In this document: positions 1 to 11,600 of the stretch, one piece after another | How the letters are laid out: each line of letters starts with the position of its first letter | How positions within the stretch are numbered: the first letter of the stretch is position 1 | DNA from: Mactromeris polynyma | Taxonomy: Eukaryota; Mollusca; Bivalvia; Venerida; Mactridae | Direction: 5' to 3' | DNA: 64,000 nt | NCBI GenBank assembly: GCA_032209605.1 | Contig: JASFXZ010000016.1 | Span: 1,302,001-1,366,000 of the forward strand | Notes under the pieces: model-generated | What the model was told of the DNA's origin: nothing | Database searches by the model: none | What the model saw: only the letters and a program-made list of their open reading frames with translations | Program-made: the position numbers and the translations under genes

Positions 1-269
1 ACAAACACTTTACAACTATGAAAGTGAAAATGAGACAAGAGAAAAACTCATGGATGAAATAACCGTCCTGCCTTGGGGCTTCAGTGGCCAAAACAGAATT
101 GTGGTTTGAACTAGTTATAAATATGCACCAAACCCCTAACAACTATCTTACACTCAGCCAAATAAAACGACCATTTCAAATACTAGATGCCAATTGTCAA
201 GAGATTAAGAGAATACGGTTATATAATGATATACAGTGCATATCGATTACACCAATTTTTGCTTTTCAC

Positions 270-2065
270 TAAGAGTGATCTTGACCAATGAGCTAGTTCT
301 GGTAGGGTATGGGGCTTGCACGACACATGAGGTCACCATGGAGAACATTTGTTACGAAGAAATTTGAACATCACTTAATAAACGACAGTGAAAAATTGCG
401 GACAAGATGTTTAGACTCATTATATGACGTTTGACCTCAAAGTGTGACCTTGATCTTTGATCTACAGTCATGGGTCCTGTGCACAACACGCCATCTCAGC
501 ATGGTGAACATTTGTGACATGTATAATCTCCTATAAATGCCAGTGTTACGGTCAGAACAAGATGGTTTATAAAGAGGATCTAACATGAGCGTTAATGTTT
601 CATTGAATTTATTAAACGAGTTGGTCAAAATGATATAATGCGAGGATTCGCCGAGCATTCTATTATTTTTGTCGACAAGTTTAATAAATTCAATAAAATA
701 TGAACACGAATGCTTGATTCTATTAATCATAAACTTGTAAATGGGCTTAATACAAAAAAAATACAAAGACTTGTTTCTCTAGCCGCACCTGCATTTTGTC
801 TCTACTTTAGTGATCAGGTGAGAAAAAATAGTTCCAAAGATTTTCACAGAATAAAAACAATGATTAATACCGATAATTAAACCGAATTTTAAGTTGAATG
901 TTGAAACTTAACAAACAATTAACAACAGGATCGAAAATTTACTACAGTTTTCAGAAAAACATTGAAGAAGTTCAAAATTTAGTGCACACGCGCTGCTGTG
1001 ATGTTATGAGGCCGTGACGTCATTGAGTCAATTCTAAAAGTAAAATCATCGGAGGTACATGACTGATGGTACGTTTACACAGTTGGAAATATGTCACTGT
1101 GAGTCGCGGTCAATCATTCGTACTCGTTTTCTCGGAGGATAGATTGCATCAGCGTGTGGTCTATTCTGATAGATGTTCACATAAAAAATTTCCACCGTGA
1201 TCCTGATGATGGACAGCGAACCAAGTGTTGATACCTCCAGACAAGCTGAAATGTGCACTCTTTCAGATTTGAAGTACGCATTTAGCTCGCAATTGTTAGA
1301 ATTTGGATATTAAACTTTCATTTATGAAACTGTTTGACATTTAGACGATCGCAAAATGCTACATATTTTTCGTAGACCGATACACGAAAGTAGGCCATGT
1401 TTGTTTGGATTTCTGACAGCGCGTATTAATATGTGATAAGGCCCTAATTTGCATAAAAATCCACTAGTGGATTACGAGAAATAATGCATAGGTTATAATC
1501 ACTCCCGTATGTTATGTGATAAATCCATTTTTTACATTTGAGCTCGAAGTGTGACCTTTGATCTATAGACATGGGTCTTGCACAATCGCATTATGGTGAA
1601 CATTTGTGAAAAGAAAATTGAAAATCCTGCATTAAATGGCTGTGCAATAGTCCGGAAAAGATGTTTTACCCCCATTTTCTTACGTTTGACCACCAAGTGT
1701 GACCTCTCCCTTTGTGTTACAGACATAAGGCCTGCTCGTGACACGCTGACTTATCATGGTGAACATTTGTGCCAAGTAATTTGAAAATCCCACATTAGAC
1801 CCATTTCTGACACTTGACCACCAAGTGTGACCTTAAACTTAAAGTTACGGACATGGGTCTTGCGCACGACACACCTTCTTATGCTGGAAGACATTTGTAC
1901 CAATAAATTTTAAAATCCCTGTATAAATGACAGTTTAATGGTCTGGACAATATGTTTTAGACCCATTTTTGACGTTTAACCTCAAAGTGTAGACTTGACC
2001 TTGGAACTACGGACATGGGACTTGAACGCAACACTCCTGCTCATCATGGTGAACATTTGAGCCAA
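270..2065 (+). repeat. Diverged dispersed repeat units ('aagtgtgacctt...ggtgaacatttg')
   Basis: At least six partial units begin near 270, 438, 1545, 1695, 1821 and 1981. They share 'aagtgtgacctt', 'gacatgggtcttg', 'cgacac' and 'atggtgaacatttgtg'. The four right-hand units are arranged head to tail with a spacing of about 125-160 bp. No coding capacity is seen. The region 1-269 and most of 720-1090 shows nothing else I can identify. Confidence 0.6.
595..705. repeat. Hairpin element with ttgaatttattaaac arms
   Basis: The arms 'ttgaatttattaaacgag' and 'gtttaataaattcaa' are inverted around about 60 bp. A relative lies in the opposite orientation at 53520-53616. It lies downstream of the gene-1 stop. 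Confidence 0.5.
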
Positions 2066-2605
2066 GTCAATGGACAATTCTCAAATAAGTGCCGGAGTTA
2101 TCGTTCCGGACCAAGAAACCCGAATTCAAGCACGTATGCACGCACACTGTGAAGCACGTGGAGTAGATGAGCACTGCTATGGGATGTACAACCTCTTCTG
2201 TAACAGATGTCATTTCAAGAAAATGCAACACAATTTGCAAGCAGGAAACAATATTTACTCCATATGGTCACTTCGTTTTCATACTGCCATATGGGGCATA
2301 TATTGCTTACTGTCAGTACATGGTGATGTCACATGTGATGTTTTCTGGAAATGACGTCACTTACAGAAGAGGTTGGAAATCGTACAGCAGCGCTCATTTG
2401 TTGAGGAGTAGCCGAGAACTTTGAGTGGAAAATTATATTTCAGAAATTCAAATCGTACCTTCATAAAGAAATGAGTCCCACACAAGTGTCCTATTCTCCC
2501 CAACCCACTGGGTGATCTGATTTACCATTCCATCCCTCGCTGGCTCATAATATTGGTAGTTTAGTCCGACCAGATCGTGATATTGTACTTCCACTCTCAG
2601 GAAAA
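1094..2605 (-). CDS. Gene 1 exons 22-23: gamma copy of the unknown domain and C-terminus
   Basis: Exon 22 (2605-2459) encodes FLRVEVQYHDLVGLNYQYYE... with W residues near its end, aligning with exon 18 (strand, L-V-G-x-N/Y-Y, helix, W). Exon 23 (1245-1094) follows a clear acceptor (tttcag) in matching phase 1. It encodes CLEVSTLGSLSIIRITVEIF... and ends IYPPRKRVRMIDRDSQ then TGA, aligning with the end of exon 19 (IYDVYGTKLLIDWDAS). It is therefore the second half of the third domain and the last exon. The body of the 1.2-kb intron holds the tandem bivalve repeat. Confidence 0.72.
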
Positions 2606-5600
2606 CTGTAAAATAAAATTATTTTGTTATCGAAAAATGTTTGCGGAACTATTCCAGCTAGTATTAGCTCCAACAGATTACTTCTAGACAAACCAGGATA
2701 CAAAGATAACCATTCAGTTTGATATTAAAAAAATAATTATGAGCGCAAGGACATCTTACAAATTAATACATTGGACTTTACTTCATAATATTTTTACTAC
2801 TGGAAATATTATATGGATAAATACATATGGTATATTGTATTTTTTACGTACTGTCATACACAAATAATCTGGTATATCATTCTCAATTTTAAGTAGTTTC
2901 TTTTGATAACATTTGATATTTCACTCACTTTCTGCAAACATACACACGTCCTCTTCGATGCATTGGAAGTCATCATACTCCTCATCAAAGCAGTTCTGAA
3001 ACAGTTAAGTCATCAAATTAAGATCAGAATATTATGTTTAGTATTCATTTCATGACTATTATACATTGTTGCCTCACTTTTTGTTTGCTTTCGCCAAAAC
3101 TAGACACAATGGAATATCATAAATACATGTATACTCATTTACAGACAACATATAGCCAGTACACATTCATTCAATTGTTAACTTGTATAAAGCATTCTCA
3201 AATAGCGATTGTCACAGGTTCAAAACGGATTAGCATTATTCAAAAATGACCTATACCTCAGAAACAGTAGTAAAAAGCAGTGGCTGGCTTATAATTCGGT
3301 CGCATTGCATACTTCTTTCTTTGTCGAAAAAAAAAAATCAGCATTCTTAGTAACCGATGGACCCATCCTCTCTAATTTTACTCGAACATGTACTAGAACA
3401 TTATTACTAGGACGCTATTCATTTACGTTATTGAATTGTTTCAGCTTTAGAAGTCCGACGAAGTTTTGAAATCTAAATTACAAAGTTCACGATCCCAGAT
3501 TTGGGCGCGAGTTATGGTTAGTATCTACGAATCATTCGCTTAGCTAGATTAATAGAAGTTATGATCTTGTGGCACAATCGATGTGAAATAAATACATTTA
3601 AACGTAAGATGTAAACGTGAATAACAGTTTAAAGAACAAAAGTCTATATTTTCAAAAGAAAACTTAATTCATGGTTCATGACATCAATTGTTCAATAATA
3701 TATATACACATTAGTAGGTGGTAGATGTTCTACTAAATTTCACAATAATATCTCATGATAATCGTTCGAAACAATAAGAGGTTCAATGTCATACGTACAA
3801 CTTGATTGTATGGACATCCTTCAGTGACACCTAGTAGAAAGAAACAACACATTTTGTATAAACATACAAAAATACAATCTTGTTTTCATCAAACATTACG
3901 TAAGAATCAAACATCAAATGGATTTAACAAGCATATATCAAATTACAGATTTTTAATTTGTAACATTTTCCCAGACCGTAACTGCAAGTAAATTGGACGA
4001 GGCAGCACTAACTAGCAAGATGCTGTTAGTTTAATTTAAACAAAGCGAATTGACTCTGGATTTTTGACAGATACATTAATAATACTGCAACAGACAAAGT
4101 AACAATACTAGGTTGGATATCGAACTAATGTCATTCAGGTTGGTAGTCGTGCTAATTACTATGTTTGTGCAGAGTATGTGGTCTTTTTCACACATAAAGT
4201 CGTGCAAAACGGTACAAGCTAAAGTGGTCGTTTACTTATATTAGTTTTTTATTATTTTAAAATATTTTCAAGAATGCAATTATCTTACCATAATGCGAGG
4301 ACCACGCATATGATGCATCCCAGTCAATAAGCAGTTTCGTGCCATACACGTCATAGATGGAATTATTACTCTGAGTGATGATACTCTCATTTATGTTGGC
4401 AAGCAGATCGCCGAAGGCTTTACAGTAGAAACCCGTTTTATTATGTTCTGCAAATGTTTATTCAATGCATATTAATATCCTAGCAAAAAAAGAGCCGATA
4501 ATATAATTGATCTGATAGTATCGAAATGAAGATTATAGATGTACTTTATAGCTATTACAAAACATATTTGTATGGCCAACTCTTTTTTAAGTTACTCTAG
4601 CATAAAAGTATTAGGATCATCTTGATTTACTGATAATCCAGATGATCACTGAACAATGAGTAATTGGAAGTAACTGCCGGTCACAATCACAAACTGCCAA
4701 ACGTTCGAGAGCTTTTGGTATACATTAGGGTATTTCTCCAGCAGATAACCATCATATACACAGTTTATTCTAAAGGAACCTGCTGATGATTACCATGAAA
4801 TGAAGACGTTAACAACAAGGAATAACATACTTTTAATAGTAGTTATAACCATTAGGAGTTATACAATTTGAATAAAAAACAATACATAGTTAAAAGGTTT
4901 CAGTACCACTCCACAATGCCACATCCCAGAACATATCGCTATTAGCTGCTCCAGTAATCTGAGTTATTTCTTCAATAATTTTCTTTTTCTGATTTTCATA
5001 ATCCACATAACTATAGCCGCCTACCAATTGCCAGAAGTCGAATTCGAAGAATATGATTACTGTAAAACATAGAGAAATAAATTAACAATTATACCATCAA
5101 AACAAAGAATCGGGCTCGAGAATGAAGCCAATTACCATAAATACAGCTGCACGGAAATACAAACTTAAAACAATTCGTACTTTCCTACTTGAAAGAAGTC
5201 TTCGTTAAACCGATAGATTCAAATTGAGACTTAGTTTATGTTACCGATTTATATATAAATAAAATACGTGCAACGATTTGGCAAAACAATTAAAAGAGGT
5301 CGAACATTATACCTCGTTCTGTAAATTAACGTGTATACAGTGAAATTAATATCTTGAAGAATACATAGGTTAGTATACTACCTTCTGCATATTCACACAC
5401 TGTCCATTCGTCGATACACTCGAGTCTACCGTTCAGGTGACATTTCTGAAATATACATTTCCAACACTTAAAGTATAATCGTATACTTGTATATACTGTG
5501 TTGTAGAAAATGTTGTAGCAGTTTACAGAATGTCACTGCATTAACACAATTATTCTGATTTTAAGTAAAAAACATAAATGATAGGTAAAAGAAGGAGTAA

Positions 5601-8600
5601 CCCCTAGGAATAGTAAGTTACAAAACATTCCATTAGGGGGATATACACCCGTTAGATGGGTGCACACGACTTTACACGTACATATCATTAAAATGACCGA
5701 CCTATCTTCATTGATGTGTATTTCATTTTGTCTTCAAATATTAGAACATAATACAGATAAAATGTGATACATAATTACTTCCTAGTCTTACATAGTATAC
5801 TAAAATCAATAAAGTATTTGATAAATATCATATTTACCTTTGTTGGCCAAGGACATTCCAGTTCTTTACAAGAACCATCGGTTTTCACACATTGTCTAGT
5901 TTCGAAACAGAATACCTAATGAAAAATGACACAAATTATACTCTTTTTTCAGATAGGTACATTAATTATAAATAGTATTGTTCAGTGATAACAGAATCCG
6001 ACTTTTGACTATTTCATCGTAGTTGTGAGACCCGCAATTGCATTAATAATGAATGCTATTTATTTATATTACATCAATACCGTTCACACTACAGTGTTTG
6101 TAAAACTACGAGTACAAGCCAAGCCAATGCATCTTCTATGAGCAGTCAGGACTGGAAATCAATTGGAAATCAGTTGAACAGTTATATCATTTCTAACATG
6201 CAATATACACTCAATTGCCAAACTTGAGTTCCAAAAATTAAGATTTTGTATTTGTATGTTTGAGGGTAAATAACTCTATTGATACATGCTCGACTGTAAT
6301 GTTACTGTGTAGTATTAATAAATCGAGTATTCATGGCAAATTACGCTACATGTGTATATGTGTTTTAACGGAGTAGGTATCCTTATTTCTATGAATGGAC
6401 ATATGAACAGTGATAAATGTATTCAAACTCGTACTCAAAATGTGTGGCCAGGAGTAGCTAGATATTTTGCTAATCTAAATTGCAAATCTCAATTGGATCT
6501 TCGGGAAGTCAATGCCCAATGTAATGGCTCAAAACTATCAAATAAATTCTAAATAAAAGCCTGATAACAATATTAAAATATCATGCTCGTCATCCTTATA
6601 TCTTAACCTTAAAAAACAAAAACACTGTTCAAGGAAAAGTGAGTGGTTGGAGGCCGTGTACTTATTTGTCTGAAATAACAGATCACATTATTGAATTAGT
6701 AGCGACAATTGCCTAAATACACGAAAAACTGATTTTCTCAGACAAATCGTCATCAATAACGCCATAAGTGGTCAGGTCAGACATTTCAAGTAATTCAGAG
6801 AATAAACAAACCTCGTCACTTGTACACGTGATCCCTTCACTATCTTCATGTCCGTCGTCTCCTCCTACTGTTAAATAAAAAGCATAAAATCCCCCAATTT
6901 TATTGTTGATACAAGTATAAAGATTCGTAAATATATAGCTAAATGTGACAATTTCTTTTTATAATAGGCATCAAATACAACAATGTCAAACATATGACAA
7001 CTAACTATGGACCAAATAAAACAGATTAATCTACCCATGTGTATGTCAACTGATAATTCGTGTGATGATAAAACAGGAGGCCCATGAGCGTCTGAAGTTC
7101 TGCTGGCTACAATGTTCACATTATCCTTTGATAAGCATTTTGCTGGACAAGAAAATATATGCGATATGAGATTTCAGACGATTTTCCCATGTAAGTCTAT
7201 AGAAAATTGTGAGCCCCAGGGCGGGATCAATTTTGATCCAGAGGCATAACTTGAACAATCGTGGTAGGGGGCCACTACACTACACACCCAATATCAAAAC
7301 CATGGGTCTTCTTGTTGTGGACAAGAAGATTTTAAAGATGTGCTCTATAATAGTCCATGTAAAACATGTGACACCTAGGCCGGAGCCAATGTTGACCTAA
7401 GGGACATGATTTACACAATCTTTGAAGAGGACCACAAAACAATGTTACATACAAATATGAAAGCTCTTAGCCTTATGACACTGGACTAGGAGATTTTTAG
7501 CTATTTTAGCTCCTGCGACCAATTTATGCAACCGACCGTAGCCATTTGAACAACTTTGAAAGTGGACCACTCAATGACCGTTCCTGTAAAGTTTAGTCAA
7601 ATAACTATAGCCGCCTACCAATTGCCACAAGTCGAAATCGAAGAATATGATTACTGTAAACCATAGAGAAATAAATTAACAATTAACCATCAAAACAAAG
7701 AATCGGGCTCGAGAATGAAGCCAATTACCATAAATACAGCTGCACGGAAATACAAACTTAAAACAATTCGTACTTTCCTACTTGAAAGAAGTCTTCGTTA
7801 AACCGATAGATTCAAATTGAGACTTAGTTTATGTTACCGATTTATATATAAATAAAATACGTGCAACGATTTGGCAAAACAATTAAAAGAGGTCGAACAT
7901 TATACCTCGTTCTGTAAATTAACGTGTATACAGTGAAATTAATATCTTGAAGAATACATAGGTTAGTATACTACCTTCTGCATATTCACACACTGTCCAT
8001 CCGTCGATACACTCGAGTCTACCGTTCAGGTGACATTTCTGAAATACACATTTCCAACACTTAAAGTATAATCGTATACTTGTATATACTGTGTTGTAGA
8101 AAATGTTGTAGCAGTTTACAGAATGTCACTGCATTAACACAATTATTCTGATTTTAAGTAAAAAACATAAATGATAGGTAAAAGAAGGAGTAACCCCTAG
8201 GAATAGTAAGTTACAAAACATTCCATTAGGGGGATATACACCCGTTAGATGGGTGCACACGACTTTACACGTATCATTAAAATGACCGACCTATCTTCAT
8301 TGATGTGTATTTCATTTTGTCTTCAAATATTAGAACATAATACAGATAAAATGTGATACATAATTACTTCCTAGTCTTACATAGTATACTAAAATCAATA
8401 AAGTATTTGATAAATATCATATTTACCTTTGTTGGCCAAGGACATTCCAGTTCTTTACAAGAACCATCGGTTTTCACACATTGTCTAGTTTCGAAACAGA
8501 ATACCTAATGAAAAATGACACAAATTATACTCTTTTTTTCAGATAGGTACATTAATTATAAATAGTATTGTTCAGTGATAACAGAATCCGACTTTTGACT

Positions 8601-11600
8601 ATTTCATCGTAGTTGTGAGACCCGCAATTGCATTAATAATGAATGCTATTTATTTATATTACATCAATACCGTTCACACTACAGTGTTTGTAAAACTACG
8701 AGTACAAGCCAAGCCAATGCATCTTCTATGAGCAGTCAGGACTGGAAATCAATTGGAAATCAGTTGAACAGTTATATCATTTTTAACATGCAATATACAC
8801 TCAATTGCCAAACTTGAGTTTAACAAATTAAGATTTTGTATTTGTATGTTTGAGGGTAAATAATTATATTAATACATGCTCGACTCTAATGTAGTATTAA
8901 TAAATCGAGTATTCATGGCAAATTACGCTACATGTGTATATGTGTTTTAACGGAGTATGTATCCTTATTTCTATGAATGGAAATATGAACAGTGATAAAT
9001 GTATTCAAACTCGTACTGAAAATGTGTGGCCAGGAGTAGCTAGATATTTTGCAAATCTAAATTGCAAATCTAAATTGGATCTTCAGGTAGTCAATGCCCA
9101 ATGTAATGGCTCAAAACTATCAAATAAATTCTAAATAATAGCCTGATAACAATATTAAAATATCATGCTCGTCATCCTTATATCCTAACCTTAAAAAACA
9201 AAAACACTGTTCAAGGAAAAGTGAGTGGTTGGAGGCCGTGTACTTATATGTCTTAAATAACAGATCACATTATTGAATTAGTAGCGACATTTGCCTAAAT
9301 ACACGAAAAACTGATTTTCTCAGACAAATCGTCATCAATAACGCCATAAGTGGCCAGGTCAGACTTTCAAGTAATTCAGAGAATAAACAAACCTCGTCAC
9401 TTGTACACGTGATCCCTTCACTATCTTCATGGCCGTCTCCTCCTACTGTTAAATAAAAAGCATAAAATCCCCCAATTTTATTGTTGAAACAAGTACCACA
9501 AAACAATGTTACATACAAATATGAAAGCTCTTAGCCTTATGACACTGGACTAGGAGATTTTTAGCTATTTTAGCTCCTGCGACCAATTTATGCAACCGAC
9601 CGTAGCCATTTGAACAACTTTGAAAGTGGACCACTCAATGACCGTTCCTGTAAAGTTTAGTCAAATAACTATAGCCGCCTACCAATTGCCACAAGTCGAA
9701 ATCGAAGAATATGATTACTGTAAACCATAGAGAAATAAATTAACAATTAACCATCAAAACAAAGAATCGGGCTCGAGGATGAAGCCAATTACCATAAATA
9801 CAGCTGCACGGAAATACAAACTTAAAACAATTCGTACTTTCCTACTTGAAAGAAGTCTTCGTTAAACCGATAGATTCAAATTGAGACTTAATTCATGTTA
9901 CCGATTTATATATAAATAATATTCGCGTAATGATTTGACATAAAATGAAAAGAGGTCGAACATTATATGCCTAGTTATTTAAATTAAGGTGTTTATAGTG
10001 AAAATAATGTATTTTAGAAAACACAGGTAAGCGTATTACCTTCTGCATATTCACACACTGTCCATTCGTCGATACACTCAAGTCTTCCGTTCAGGTGACA
10101 TTTCTGAAATACACATTTCCGTAACTTAAAGTATAAAAGTATACATGTACATACTGTGTTGTAGAAAATCTTGTAGAGGTTTACAGAATTTCACTGCCTG
10201 GACACAATTATTCTGATTGTCATATTAAAAAGCTAATTATGTGATAAAACGAGCGTTCCGCAATAGTCCTAAGTCTAAAGCATAACTGACCAGCACCGGG
10301 AAGGCAGTTTTTATGAGACAGGACATAAAAAGTCAAATCGGTAGAGTAGGAAGTTAAAATAAACAAAGTCAACACTTACAGTGACAAAAGGGACATAACA
10401 CACAAACATGAGAAACGCCTGGGACCGTAATTTACAAATGTTCCACTATGATGGTATACACCTTACGCGTATTCTTAATATGACTGACCTAACTGCATTA
10501 TTGTGTATTTCATTTTTTCTGCAAATATTAGTGCTCATTACAGATAAAATGTGATATATAATTACTTCCTAGCCCGACAGAGTAGTAATTGTGTTAACTA
10601 AAATAAATAAGATATTTGATATAATCATAATTACCTTTGTTGACCCATGACATTCCAGTTCTTTACAAGAACCATCGGTTTTCACACATTGTCTTGTTTC
10701 AAAACAGAATACCTAATGAAAAATGACACAAACTATACTTCTTATTTTGTCAGATCAACTACATCGATTACAAATGGTATTTTGATATATAACAAAATCT
10801 GCCTGCTGACTAATAATAATATTATAATTCCAATCAATGATAAGCTCATTGTGCTTGTGAAAGCCAAGCCAACGCATATTAAATGAGCATACAGTAAGGA
10901 CTGACAAGATCGATTGGAAATCAATTGAACGGTTTAATAATTTTATAACATACAAATGAAGAGACTATATTATTACCTCATCAGGTCTGCAAAACTGTCC
11001 GTTGTCACACATTCCATTTGGACATACGTCAGGATCTGAAATCGATGTTACGAAATTGTACAACTTTAGTTTGTGAGTAGTAAATGTTAGGTCTGTAAAA
11101 TTATCTTCTACTTTGACCTGCCTATTAAATTGTTTTACAGCTGTCGTTGCATTATTCCCAATGGAGCACCAAAACCAAATGTGCTTAAATTCCATTGAGT
11201 CGCCCTGAGACTAGTCGGCAAAATGGAAATAAACATAATCGATTTATTATAATTACAGTTTTTTTAAGTTTTCCCAAGTGGCTATGGGAATTTTTCATAT
11301 AAATTTTAATTTTGGGGATTGACAATGAGACAATCGACTCGGATAATAGGTAATTCACTTTAAAGTTGCAATGTACACTTACCTGGCAATAGTCCATCAT
11401 TTGTGTGCATCCATGACAAATACCAATCAATTTGAACTGTCCATCCTTGAATTGCAGTTACTGCTGCGTCTCTTCTAGTAAAGAAGGCTTCTACATTGCC
11501 GTCTGCTTCCAACGGCGCATTGAAAACCAATTCAGTAGATCCATACTCGTAGTCTAAATAAGCAATGAATTGACGTGCAATCACGGGCTTTATGTAGTAT

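Larger units (their letters stand above)
7432..9890. repeat. Recent 2064-bp tandem duplication inside gene 1
   Basis: The sequence from 7432 (accacaaaacaatg) recurs at 9496 and is essentially identical until about 9890, where the second copy changes into older, diverged sequence. The inner part 7601-9493 is also near-identical to 5007-6914. Only scattered substitutions and small indels are visible, so the event is recent or homogenised by gene conversion. The unit includes one D-C-B exon cassette and one truncated domain exon. Confidence 0.85.

Noticed and set aside
2070..2354. Overlapping plus-strand frames of 94 and 85 codons
   Set aside because: They lie in the intron of gene 1 on the opposite strand beside a dispersed repeat, overlap each other in different frames and have no recognisable domain.
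6352..6552. Paired 66-codon frames at 6352-6552 and 8934-9134 that look conserved
   Set aside because: They are near-identical because the whole intron is duplicated. Differences between the copies include non-synonymous changes with no sign of selection, and they are antisense within an intron of gene 1.
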